Source of the DNA: Methylovulum sp.
Lineage (GTDB): Bacteria; Pseudomonadota; Gammaproteobacteria; Methylococcales; Methylomonadaceae
DNA length: 14,321 nucleotides
NCBI GenBank assembly: GCA_016919605.1
Contig: JACXTQ010000320.1
Span: 1 to 14,321, forward strand
Direction: 5' to 3'
Part shown: positions 1 to 7,657 of the stretch, piece after piece
Position numbering within the stretch: the stretch's first letter is position 1
Layout: each line of letters opens with the position of its first letter
Position numbers and translations under genes: made by a program
Notes under the pieces: generated by a model
Seen by the model: only the letters and a program-made list of their open reading frames with translations
Databases searched by the model: none
Told to the model about the DNA's origin: nothing

Positions 1-21
1 CGTTGTAGCTAGGTTTAACGG

Positions 22-43
22 CGGACAAAGTGCCATTTGTCCG
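22..43. repeat. Perfect 8-bp inverted repeat (hairpin)
   Basis: CGGACAAA at 22-29 is exactly complementary to TTTGTCCG at 36-43, with a 6-nt loop (GTGCCA). No T-tract follows on either strand, so it is not a textbook intrinsic terminator. It could be the end of an upstream transcript, a protein-binding dyad or part of an interspersed repeat. Confidence 0.5.
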
Positions 44-160
44 GCCCTAACTGCCTGAATTGTCCTGCTTAAGCCTACATCCCGTCTTACTCTGCCGCCG
101 CTATCGGGCAAAATCAGGAAAATTCCGCTATATCCGACGTGCAAAACCGATTATAGTGAG

Positions 161-166
161 TATAAT
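161..166 (+). promoter_or_regulatory. Possible -10 box upstream of rnr
   Basis: A perfect TATAAT lies in an AT-rich stretch about 215 nt before the rnr start. No good TTGACA-like -35 box is found at 16-18 nt spacing, and the upstream TG is one base too far for a standard extended -10. It is only a candidate; a promoter nearer the gene (330-340 also has TATCAT) is equally possible. Confidence 0.25.
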
Positions 167-382
167 TTATTACCCAAACGCTTCGCCGCCCTGTTTCAAG
201 CAAACGGCCCTAAGCCTTCCCCGTTGCCCAGCCCACCACGCTGGCAACCCATTTCTTAAGCCGCGTTGACGCTATATGCCCGTCTTGCCGATTAGTGATG
301 ATTTTAAATTCTAATCAATAGCCTAAGCATGTATCATATAAACATCAGCTGACTGTAGCCATTACCTTATTTCATTATTTAA

Positions 383-2659
383 ATGCCCTCGAAGTCTAAA
401 AAAGACGTTGATTTCAGTTCAACAAAAGACCCATACGCCCAGCGCGAAGCTGAGAAGTATGAAAACCCCATCCCCAGCCGTGAACTCATCCTCCAGCTTA
501 TCGAGCATACGGGCAAACCGCTGCTGCGCAAGGAAATTGCCGAAGCGTTCACGATGGAAAGCGAAGACCAGCTAGAAGCGTTGCGGCGGCGCTTACGCGC
601 TATGGAGCGGGATGGGCAATTGCTGTTCAACCGTGAACAACGCTACTGCCTAGTCAATAACAAGGATTTAATTGTCGGGCGTATTATCGGCCATGCCGAC
701 GGTTTCGGCTTTATCCGCCCCGATAACGGTTCTGACGATCTATTTTTATCCCCCCGTGAAATGAACCCCCTGCTGCACAATGACCGCGCTATGGTGCGGA
801 TTGTCGGCATTGACAAAAAAGGCCGCCGCGAAGGCGCGGTGGTGGAAATCCTTGAACGCAACACCCACCAAATTGTCGGACGGCTCTATAAAGAAGACGG
901 CTTCACCTACGTCATCCCTGACAATAAAAATATTTCGCAAACTGTCCTGTTGCAAAAAGACGGGGTCGGCAAGGCTAAACAAGGACAGATTGTTATTGCC
1001 GAAATTGTCGATCAGCCGACCAAATTACGCCAACCGATAGGCCGCATTATTGAAGTGCTCGGCGACCATCTCGCCCCAGGCATGGAAATTGAAATGGCCA
1101 TCCGCTCGCACGAGCTGCCCCATCAATGGCCGGATGATGTCAAGCAAGAAATCAAACAGTTAAGCCCCGAAGTGCCGGAATCGGCAAAAGTAGGCCGCGT
1201 TGATTTGCGTGACACTCCCCTAGTGACCATTGACGGCGAAGATGCCCGCGATTTTGACGATGCCGTCTACGCGAAAAAAACCCCGAAAGGCTGGAAACTG
1301 CTGGTGGCTATCGCTGATGTCTCGCATTATGTGCAAATCAACACCGCTCTGGATAACGAAGCCAAAAACCGCAGCACCTCGGTGTATTTCCCCGAAAAAG
1401 TTATCCCCATGTTGCCGGAGATACTCTCCAATGGCCTGTGTTCGCTAAACCCCCACGTTGACCGTTTGTGCATGGTCTGTGAAATGCTGATAGACGGCGA
1501 AGGCACTGTCACCCGTGGCCGTTTTTTTGAAGCGGTCATGCGCTCCCACGCTCGCCTAACCTACACCGAAGTGGCAAAAATGCTGGTGGAAGGTGATACC
1601 GAACTGGCGGAAAAACATCACGCTTTAATGCCGCATTTGCGCGAATTGTACGCACTGTATAAAGTCATGCGTATCCAGCGCGAACAACGCGGGGCGATGG
1701 ATTTTGACACCCAAGAGACCCGCATTGTCTTCGGCAAAAACCGCAAAATTGAAAAAATCGTCCCCGTTGTCCGTAACGATGCCCATAAATTGATTGAAGA
1801 ATTTATGATTACCGCCAACAGCGTGGCGGCGCGTTTTCTCAATGGCAAAAAAATCCCCAAACTGTTGCGCGTCCATGAAGGCCCTAGTGCCGACAAACTG
1901 CTCAACCTGAAAACCTTTCTGGGTGAATTGGGGCTTAAATTCAGCGGCGGCACCCAACCGACCCCGTTGGATTACATGCACTTGGTCGAATCCATCCGCA
2001 ACCGCCCTGATGCGCACCTGATCCAAACCGTATTATTGCGCTCGATGTCGCAAGCGGTTTACAGCCCTGAGCTGAAAGGCCATTTCGGCTTAGCCCTAGA
2101 GGCCTATGCGCATTTCACCTCACCGATACGCCGTTACCCTGATTTGCTGGTACATCGGGCTATCCGCCATTGCCTGCAAGGCAAAAATGTCGCCAGTTTT
2201 TTCTACGGCGTACCCGATATGGTCATGCTGGGCGAGCATTGCTCCGCCAACGAACGCCGCGCCGATGATGCTACCCGCGATGTGGTCAGCTGGCTAAAAT
2301 GCGAGTTTATGATGGACAAAATCGGCGAAGAGTTTGAGGGCATCATCTCCGCCGTCACTTCGTTTGGTTTTTTTGTCGAACTGGCGGAAATTTATGTCGA
2401 AGGCTTGGTGCATATCAGCAACCTAGGCCAAGATTATTTCCACTTCGACCCCACCAGCCACCAATTAAAAGGCGAACGCACCAACACCAATTTCCGCTTA
2501 GGCGACAGCGTTAAAATTAGGGTCGTGCGCGTGGATTTGGATGAAAAGAAAATGGACTTTGAACTGGTGCAAAAGCAAGCTTCGGTTAAGAAAGCAGTGG
2601 GGGCAACGGCAACAGGCAAGCCTAAGAAGAAACGTAAGAGAAAGCCGAAGAGTGCTTAA
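383..2659 (+). CDS. rnr: Ribonuclease R (3'-5' exoribonuclease)
   Basis: RNase R degrades structured RNA processively from the 3' end in the cytoplasm and acts in rRNA and tRNA quality control and mRNA turnover. The 758-residue product shows the full family order: an N-terminal winged-helix-like segment (about 22-85, including the LRRRLRAMERDGQL stretch), two cold-shock OB domains (about 86-235), the RNB catalytic domain (about 268-600), an S1 domain (about 648-728) and a lysine/arginine-rich tail (736-758). The RNB active site TIDGEDARDFDDAVY supplies D284, D290, D292 and D293, matching E. coli D272, D278, D280 and D281. The HFTSPIRRYPD motif (577-587) is intact. The start is supported because REAEKYENPIPSRE aligns near the E. 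coli N-terminus, although no clear Shine-Dalgarno precedes it. In E. coli, rnr lies directly before rlmB; here two genes intervene. Confidence 0.97.
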   Translation: MPSKSKKDVDFSSTKDPYAQREAEKYENPIPSRELILQLIEHTGKPLLRKEIAEAFTMESEDQLEALRRRLRAMERDGQLLFNREQRYCLVNNKDLIVGRIIGHADGFGFIRPDNGSDDLFLSPREMNPLLHNDRAMVRIVGIDKKGRREGAVVEILERNTHQIVGRLYKEDGFTYVIPDNKNISQTVLLQKDGVGKAKQGQIVIAEIVDQPTKLRQPIGRIIEVLGDHLAPGMEIEMAIRSHELPHQWPDDVKQEIKQLSPEVPESAKVGRVDLRDTPLVTIDGEDARDFDDAVYAKKTPKGWKLLVAIADVSHYVQINTALDNEAKNRSTSVYFPEKVIPMLPEILSNGLCSLNPHVDRLCMVCEMLIDGEGTVTRGRFFEAVMRSHARLTYTEVAKMLVEGDTELAEKHHALMPHLRELYALYKVMRIQREQRGAMDFDTQETRIVFGKNRKIEKIVPVVRNDAHKLIEEFMITANSVAARFLNGKKIPKLLRVHEGPSADKLLNLKTFLGELGLKFSGGTQPTPLDYMHLVESIRNRPDAHLIQTVLLRSMSQAVYSPELKGHFGLALEAYAHFTSPIRRYPDLLVHRAIRHCLQGKNVASFFYGVPDMVMLGEHCSANERRADDATRDVVSWLKCEFMMDKIGEEFEGIISAVTSFGFFVELAEIYVEGLVHISNLGQDYFHFDPTSHQLKGERTNTNFRLGDSVKIRVVRVDLDEKKMDFELVQKQASVKKAVGATATGKPKKKRKRKPKSA

Positions 2660-2727
2660 TCATGACATTAGTCTTAATTTGGCCTAATTGCCTGTATAGC
2701 TCGATTTAAAACAGTGGTTGGATCATT

Positions 2728-3036
2728 ATGCCCTACTCGCTTATCGACCTGCGCATGTACGATGGTTCCAGACAATTTTTGTCGTTACCCGCATCGAAGT
2801 CGATTTTCTGGGTACGTTGCTGGCTTTTGCTGTTGCCTAGGGCGCGGTTAACCACCTATATTTCGAGCCTATCGGAATCGTGGCTTGATTTTAGCTGCCA
2901 ACACCATGAATTTACCATCAATAATCAATTTGGAGAATTTTGGTTTTTTGTGGCCGACCCCAACTGCCCAGAAGCCGTGCTAACGCGGGTGGCAGAACAT
3001 TTTGCGAGACTGTTGCCACCCAAAAATACCCTCTAG
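2728..3036 (+). CDS. Hypothetical 102-residue protein
   Basis: I do not recognise a named family. The product has a hydrophobic, tryptophan-rich stretch near 27-38 (FWVRCWLLLLP), then a strand-like region with SWLDFSCQHHEFTINNQFGEFWFFV, and an ending (residues about 77-95) resembling an amphipathic helix. The central part reads as a small alpha/beta domain rather than random translation, which is the main reason for calling it. It lies 68 nt after rnr and 58 nt before the AIPR gene, on the same strand. The ribosome binding site is weak (TGGATC before the ATG). It could be an independent conserved orphan or a small partner of the AIPR protein; the sequence does not decide. Confidence 0.6.
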   Translation: MPYSLIDLRMYDGSRQFLSLPASKSIFWVRCWLLLLPRARLTTYISSLSESWLDFSCQHHEFTINNQFGEFWFFVADPNCPEAVLTRVAEHFARLLPPKNTL

Positions 3037-3072
3037 CCCCTAGTTTCTGTGTTCGGTTTGACCCAATCACCC

Positions 3073-3086
3073 AGCCTGAAAAGGCT
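3073..3086 (+). promoter_or_regulatory. Hairpin with GAAA tetraloop over the AIPR gene's ribosome binding site
   Basis: AGCCT (3073-3077), a GAAA loop (3078-3081) and AGGCT (3082-3086) can form a 5-bp stem closed by a GNRA tetraloop. The only Shine-Dalgarno-like bases before the ATG at 3095 (AAGG, 3081-3084) lie inside it. The structure could lower translation of the AIPR gene. The pairing is seen in the sequence; the regulatory role is inferred. Confidence 0.35.
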
Positions 3087-3094
3087 AGCACACT

Positions 3095-4810
3095 ATGAAT
3101 AAAGAACTTTTTTTTAACGGCTACATAGGTCGTATCTGCGAAAAATTTAATCTGACAAAAGCTTTCGCATTTGAAATCTTGGCGATAGCGGCTATTTTAG
3201 ATTTGAGTTTTGATGAGGTACACGACCATGTATCTACGCTTGAGAATGGCAGTGGTAGCCATGATGGCGGTTTCGATGGGATTTATCTGGAGGAAGATGA
3301 AGATGACAGCACTTTACATGTCTTTCAGATCAAATCTACCAATACTGTTGGCGATAATGAATTAAGCAAGTTTGTCACCGATTGCCGTAATTTGTTTGTC
3401 TATGGCAACGCCTTAGACTTGCCTTTAAATAATAAGGTCAGTTACGCCTTACAAACTTATCAAAGCTTAGTGAGTGCTGGGCGGGTGGTCGAAACCCGTT
3501 TACATTTTGTATTTAATGGCGAAAAAACCAAGCAAAACCAAGCATTGCTGGATCGCCATAGTGAATATACCGATAAGCTGCGCATTTATGACAGTGACGA
3601 TTTGTACCAGCAAATAGACAATTTAGTGGCAGGGCGGCGCAAACGTAAGCCTATCAGCTTTAGTTTTATGGCGGAAAAGTCCAATATTGCCTTACCTAAT
3701 AATGACCCTCAAACATTAATTTCTTTTTCTATCCAAAATGTCAAGGCGGTCAGTTTTCGCCTGTCCGCCTTGGGACTTTGTGAGTTGCTTGATAAGGAGC
3801 AACACTTGAATAAGCGGACTGATGGGGTCTTTAGCGACAATGTCCGTGGCTTTTTGCGTTACAACCGCACCAATAAAAATATTCGCGACACTTTGCTAAG
3901 CAATGATGCGGGATATTTTCCGTTTTTGAATAACGGCATCACAATCATTGCCGAGCGGGTGAAAATCCCCTCGAATATGCAGGCTGGTTTTTATCCGCTG
4001 GAAGTGCTGAATCCGGTCATAGTCAATGGCTTGCAAACTACCCATGTCCTTTATGAAATTTATCAACAAGACAAAGCACGGCTTAATGGCGTTTATGTAG
4101 TGGTCAGGCTATATGAAACCACTGATAACGAGTTAATTGAAAAAATCACCAATGCCACTAATACCCAATCGCCGATTAATTTCCGCGATAAAATCAGCAC
4201 CCGCAGCTTCAACGATTACACCCAAGACGTTTTTGCCAACGCGGGCATTGGTTATTTGTGCAAACGCGGTGAAACATTTGACAACCGGCTCAGTATGGCT
4301 TTGAAAAAATCAGTGCATAGCGAAACAGTACTAAAGTTTTGGTATGCGACCTTTTATGAGCAGCCAGAACGCGCCAAAAGCACTAAATCCAAAGTACTGG
4401 AAGAGCTTTTTGATGCCACCACCAATAAAAATAATAAATTATACCCTTTATTTAAAGGCAACAAGGATTCGCCAATTTACCAGCAATTGCTGGAAACTTT
4501 TTGGATTTATGATTTTGTGGTGACACAACGGCAAACCCAAGCCCATACCAGCGATTTTGTCTTGTTTACCGATGAATTATTGGCTTATGGCGTGTATAAG
4601 CTACTCAAAAAATCCGGGGGCTTTGCCCAGGAGCACTTATCTGCGGCCTATCAAACTATCTATGAGGCTATCCCTGCTTGTATCGGGCGCGAACAACAAT
4701 TAAAAGCCAAAAACCAATCAACTTATTCGCATAACGATTATTTTAAGTCGGTAAAGTCACGTTTCCACTTGAATGACATCTTAGAACTTAGCGAAGACAC
4801 ACTTTATTGA
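3095..4810 (+). CDS. AIPR-family protein (abortive infection / phage resistance type) with nuclease-like N-terminus
   Basis: The 571-residue product carries the hallmarks of the AIPR family: LNNGITI at about 278-284 and IVNGLQTTH at 309-317, with a NATNTQSPI-type segment further on. The N-terminal ~130 residues look like a PD-(D/E)xK-fold nuclease variant: E27 in the first helix, D61 in HDGGFDGIY, and Q78-x-K80 at the end of a hydrophobic strand (HVFQIKS), followed by a helix. AIPR proteins are named for abortive phage infection and are usually found near restriction or defence genes. That function, and DNA or RNA cleavage here, are inferred. The gene sits between rnr and rlmB, ends only 6 nt before rlmB, has no visible terminator and is more AT-rich (about 37-40% GC in places) than rnr (about 50%), which fits acquisition by transfer. 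The reading frame is intact. Confidence 0.85.
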   Translation: MNKELFFNGYIGRICEKFNLTKAFAFEILAIAAILDLSFDEVHDHVSTLENGSGSHDGGFDGIYLEEDEDDSTLHVFQIKSTNTVGDNELSKFVTDCRNLFVYGNALDLPLNNKVSYALQTYQSLVSAGRVVETRLHFVFNGEKTKQNQALLDRHSEYTDKLRIYDSDDLYQQIDNLVAGRRKRKPISFSFMAEKSNIALPNNDPQTLISFSIQNVKAVSFRLSALGLCELLDKEQHLNKRTDGVFSDNVRGFLRYNRTNKNIRDTLLSNDAGYFPFLNNGITIIAERVKIPSNMQAGFYPLEVLNPVIVNGLQTTHVLYEIYQQDKARLNGVYVVVRLYETTDNELIEKITNATNTQSPINFRDKISTRSFNDYTQDVFANAGIGYLCKRGETFDNRLSMALKKSVHSETVLKFWYATFYEQPERAKSTKSKVLEELFDATTNKNNKLYPLFKGNKDSPIYQQLLETFWIYDFVVTQRQTQAHTSDFVLFTDELLAYGVYKLLKKSGGFAQEHLSAAYQTIYEAIPACIGREQQLKAKNQSTYSHNDYFKSVKSRFHLNDILELSEDTLY

Positions 4811-4816
4811 ATCACC

Positions 4817-5560
4817 ATGAAACCCACCAAACTCTACGGCCTGCATTCTGTGCAAGCCGCACTCGACTACTCCCCAAAATCCATCAACAAAGCTTGGGTA
4901 GACACCCAGCGCCAAGACAAACGCCTAAGCCAAGCCATTGAAGCGTTGCTTGATTTAGGCATAGAGCCGGAAAAAGTCGAGCGGAAAAAGCTCGACAAGT
5001 TCGCCGAGGGCAATAACCATCAGGGTATTGTCATTGAAGTGGATATGCCGGGCGAGTTGTCCGAGCATGAGCTAAAAACCGCCGTGGAAAACCTCACCAG
5101 CACGGCTTTATTTCTGGTGCTGGACAATGTCCAAGACCCGCATAATCTCGGCGCGTGTTTGCGCACCGCCGATGCCACCGGCGTACACGGGGTGATTATC
5201 ACTAAAGATAACGCTACGGGCATTACCCCGACGGTGTGCAAGGTTGCCTGTGGTGCGGCGGAAACGGTGCCTGTCTACCAAGTGACCAATCTGGCCCGTA
5301 CCTTGCGCTGGTTAAAAGATCAAGGCTTGTGGGTGATGGGGGCGGCGGGCGAGGCGACCCAAACCGCCTACCAAGCGGATTTTACCGTGCCGCTGGCCTT
5401 AGTATTGGGAGCCGAAGAAAAGGGTCTGCGCCGCTTGACCCGCGAGCAATGCGATGTGCTGGTGAAATTGCCGATGCTGGGGCAGGTGGAAAGCCTGAAT
5501 GTGTCAGTGGCGACTGGCGTGTTGTTGTATGAAGTGGTCAGGCAGAGACACCAGCCATGA
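4817..5560 (+). CDS. rlmB: 23S rRNA (guanosine-2'-O)-methyltransferase RlmB
   Basis: RlmB uses S-adenosylmethionine to methylate the 2'-O of G2251 in the peptidyl-transferase region of 23S rRNA. The 247-residue product has the usual two domains: an N-terminal substrate-binding domain (about 1-75, KLYGLHSVQAAL) and a C-terminal SPOUT (SpoU/TrmH) knotted domain (about 92-244). The three SpoU motifs are present: DNVQDPHNLGACLRTADATG with N110 and R116, LVLGAEEKGLRRLT with E200, and LPMLGQVESLNVSVATG with N228. It starts 6 nt after the AIPR stop with no obvious ribosome binding site of its own, so it may depend on translational coupling. Its stop overlaps the ccmA start (ATGA). Confidence 0.95.
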   Translation: MKPTKLYGLHSVQAALDYSPKSINKAWVDTQRQDKRLSQAIEALLDLGIEPEKVERKKLDKFAEGNNHQGIVIEVDMPGELSEHELKTAVENLTSTALFLVLDNVQDPHNLGACLRTADATGVHGVIITKDNATGITPTVCKVACGAAETVPVYQVTNLARTLRWLKDQGLWVMGAAGEATQTAYQADFTVPLALVLGAEEKGLRRLTREQCDVLVKLPMLGQVESLNVSVATGVLLYEVVRQRHQP

Positions 5561-6180
5561 GCATGGCGCGTCCTTTAATGCTGGAAGGCCACGCGTTAAG
5601 CTGTATCCGTGATGATAGGGTGTTGTTTAGCGAATTGGCCTTTCAAGTCAGAAATCGGCAAGTGCTGTTGTTGGAAGGCCGCAATGGCAGTGGCAAGACT
5701 TCACTGCTACGGATTTTGTGCGGTTTCCGCGAGCCGGATGCCGGCGAAGTACGCTGGTGCGGCGAGCTAATCACAGACGTGCAATACCGTATGGATATGG
5801 CCTATATCGGGCATTTGGAAGGCATTAAAAAAGAGCTGACTGTTTTAGAGAATTTAAAAGTGGCGCTGGCTTTGGCGCAGGCTGGAACGTGCAGCATCCA
5901 AGAAGCCTTGGCGCGGGTGCAATTGGCGGGCTTTGATGATGTGCCCGCACAAGCCTTGTCCGCCGGACAAAAACGCCGTTTGTCATTGGCCCGATTGCTG
6001 ATGACCCATAACGCCTTGTGGATCTTGGATGAGCCATTTACCGCGTTGGACAAGCAGGGCATTACCTTGATTGAACAATTGATGATGGAACATTGTGACC
6101 AAGGCGGTATGATTGTGTTAACCTCTCACCATGAACTGAATTTGCCCACTGTGGACGTGCAACGTATCCGTTTATCCTAA
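5557..6180 (+). CDS. ccmA: Cytochrome c biogenesis ATP-binding protein CcmA
   Basis: CcmA is the ATPase of the CcmAB(CD) complex, which uses ATP to release heme-loaded CcmE from CcmC for cytochrome c maturation. The 207-residue product has Walker A GRNGSGKTS (41-49), the ABC signature LSAGQKRR (134-141), Walker B with LWILDEP (154-160) and an H-loop TSHH near 188-191. The length is typical of CcmA. The ATG at 5557 overlaps the rlmB stop by 4 nt; a second ATG two codons later is possible. The stop shares one base with the ccmB start (TAATG), so the pair is probably translated in coupling. It is cytoplasmic and membrane-associated through CcmB. Confidence 0.95.
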   Translation: MSMARPLMLEGHALSCIRDDRVLFSELAFQVRNRQVLLLEGRNGSGKTSLLRILCGFREPDAGEVRWCGELITDVQYRMDMAYIGHLEGIKKELTVLENLKVALALAQAGTCSIQEALARVQLAGFDDVPAQALSAGQKRRLSLARLLMTHNALWILDEPFTALDKQGITLIEQLMMEHCDQGGMIVLTSHHELNLPTVDVQRIRLS

Positions 6181-6854
6181 TGTCTTTAACTGCCGCTTTT
6201 TTTGCCATTATCCGGCGTGATTTGATTTTAGCCTTGCGCCGCCGCTCGGAAATCGCCAACCCGCTGTTCTTTTTTGTCTTGGTGATTACCTTGTTCCCGC
6301 TCGGTGTCGGTGCCAAGCCGCATTTGTTACAGACGATTGCGCCCGGCATTATCTGGGTGTCGGCGTTGTTGGCGGCAATGTTGTCATTGGACAGCTTGTT
6401 CCGCTCGGACTTTGATGATGGCTCGCTGGAGCAACTGTTGTTAAGCCCGCATCCGGTGTCGGTGTTGATTTTAGGTAAGGTGTTTGCCCATTGGCTGGTG
6501 ACAGGCTTGCCTTTGTTATTGGTTGCGCCGTTGTTGGCGGTATTTTTAGGGATGCCGACCGGGTCTTTAGGGATTTTGCTGTTGACCTTGTTACTGGGTA
6601 CGCCGGTGTTAAGCCTGATCGGGGCGATTGGAGTCGCGCTTACGGTGGGCTTGCGGCGCGGGGGCATGATTTTGTCGCTGTTAGTGCTGCCCTTGTATGT
6701 GCCAGTGTTGATTTTTGCCAGCAATGCCGTGGCTATGGCCGCCAGTGGCTTGCCCGTAGGGCCGCAGCTTAATATTTTGATTGCCATCTTATTGATGGCC
6801 TTGACCCTAGCGCCGTGGCCGACAGCGGCGGCGTTAAAAATGAGCGTAAGTTAA
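6180..6854 (+). CDS. ccmB: Heme exporter / cytochrome c maturation membrane protein CcmB
   Basis: CcmB is the integral membrane partner of CcmA. The 224-residue product has about six hydrophobic segments and a positively charged N-terminus (FFAIIRRDLILALRRRSE), followed by the family's FRSDFDDGSLEQLLLSP segment (about 74-90). Its length matches the family. It overlaps ccmA by one base and is the last gene of this + strand run: a hairpin follows the stop and the next gene is convergent. ccmC, usually directly downstream, starts about 2.2 kb further on. Confidence 0.95.
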   Translation: MSLTAAFFAIIRRDLILALRRRSEIANPLFFFVLVITLFPLGVGAKPHLLQTIAPGIIWVSALLAAMLSLDSLFRSDFDDGSLEQLLLSPHPVSVLILGKVFAHWLVTGLPLLLVAPLLAVFLGMPTGSLGILLLTLLLGTPVLSLIGAIGVALTVGLRRGGMILSLLVLPLYVPVLIFASNAVAMAASGLPVGPQLNILIAILLMALTLAPWPTAAALKMSVS

Positions 6855-6858
6855 AGGG

Positions 6859-6891
6859 GGCAGACACCACCCAGACGGGGTAGTGTCTGCC
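6859..6891. terminator. Hairpin between convergent ccmB and the secreted-protein gene, likely bidirectional terminator
   Basis: Bases 6859-6872 pair with 6878-6891: GGCAGACAC against GTGTCTGCC, one C/A mismatch, then ACCC against GGGT around a 5-nt loop (AGACG). It lies 4 nt after the ccmB stop and 16 nt past the stop of the convergent gene. No long T-tract follows on the + strand; on the - strand a short TTT follows a C run. Position and stability suggest transcription termination from both sides. It could also be one copy of an interspersed palindromic repeat. Confidence 0.65.
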
Positions 6892-6907
6892 AACCATTTA
6901 AAAACGC

Positions 6908-7657
6908 TTACTGGGCGCAATATTGCCAAGTTGGTACGGCGGTTTCTATAACATAAGGCGTAGATGGCGATAGGATAAATTCGCTCGCCCCTTGTTCGGC
7001 TGCACCGGGGGTTTTGCTGGCGTATTTCCAATCGTAAGTATAGCCTAGGCCTGTCCAAGGTGTCTGCGGTGAATTACGAAAGCTCTTGTAGTAAACGTTT
7101 TTATAAAATGCCGGATAGTCCTTAATGTTTTTCACGACCGGAGGGGTACTGCCAAAATTAAGGTTACAGCTACTGTCATTGGTTTCTGGATCAACACAAG
7201 GGCGGAAGATATCGCTAGGGTTTACCCATAATTCGACAAATACATCATAAGTCCAATCAGAGTCCAGGCCTAAGCGCTGTTTCAGGCGATAATCCAAGGC
7301 GGCGGGTGTAGCATTGGGATGGTCAGTCAAATACTGATGGCAAAACGCCTGCATTTTAGGAGCCAGCGTCACCCAGGTCACAAACTCTTCACTTGAAGAC
7401 GTTTGGGTATAAGGTAGCAAAAAATTTTGGTACGCGCTTTGCGATTTCCAAGTGACGACTTTAATCAGCGTCTTATCGGCATTCCAAACCAATGAGTTAT
7501 TGTCTGGGGAGATGACATCAAGATTAGTGACCAGTTCGCCAGTGTCCGGCAGCGTCGCGTCTCTGTTGGCAATATTGTATTTGGCAGGCGGGGTCGCCCA
7601 GGCTGTTTGTGCCGCCAAGATAGCAAGCAGGGCGGATAGTAATAATGATTTCTTCAT
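6908..7657 (-). CDS. Exported hypothetical protein with four cysteines
   Basis: I do not recognise a named family. The start is placed at the ATG at 7657 (249 residues) rather than an in-frame TTG four codons upstream, because a GAG-containing Shine-Dalgarno lies about 7 nt before this ATG. The N-terminus is a clear Sec signal peptide: MKKSLLLSALLAILAAQTAWA, with predicted cleavage after AWA (residue 21). The mature part is rich in aromatic residues, contains WTGLGYTYDWKYA and a C-terminal SEFILSPSTPYVIE-type stretch, and has four cysteines (two near each other in RPCVDPETNDSSCNL, one in QAFCHQ, one four residues from the end). Two periplasmic disulfides are therefore possible. It is convergent with ccmB and divergent from the diiron-protein gene, so it has its own transcription. 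Confidence 0.85.
   Translation of the reverse strand: MKKSLLLSALLAILAAQTAWATPPAKYNIANRDATLPDTGELVTNLDVISPDNNSLVWNADKTLIKVVTWKSQSAYQNFLLPYTQTSSSEEFVTWVTLAPKMQAFCHQYLTDHPNATPAALDYRLKQRLGLDSDWTYDVFVELWVNPSDIFRPCVDPETNDSSCNLNFGSTPPVVKNIKDYPAFYKNVYYKSFRNSPQTPWTGLGYTYDWKYASKTPGAAEQGASEFILSPSTPYVIETAVPTWQYCAQ

Larger units (their letters stand above)
1..382. other. Intergenic region upstream of rnr
   Basis: No convincing gene is seen in these 382 bases. A 69-codon open frame at 60-269 has no ribosome binding site and an unstructured, proline- and cysteine-rich translation, so I do not call it. The region holds a perfect hairpin at 22-43, a TATAAT box at 161-166 and a loose inverted repeat (GATTAG at 290-295, CTAATC at 311-316). 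It becomes AT-rich between about 290 and 380, as expected for the leader of rnr. No tRNA or other structured RNA was recognised. Confidence 0.6.

Noticed and set aside
60..269. 69-codon + strand open frame upstream of rnr
   Set aside because: No ribosome binding site, proline/cysteine-rich unstructured translation and no recognisable motif; an open frame this short is expected by chance.
1625..2026. 133-codon - strand open frame inside rnr
   Set aside because: Entirely antisense to the conserved RNB domain, with no start signal; a shadow.
6062..6787. 241-codon - strand open frame opposite ccmB
   Set aside because: It lies antisense to a clear membrane protein gene; its lysine/asparagine/serine-rich translation is the usual mirror of a leucine-rich gene.
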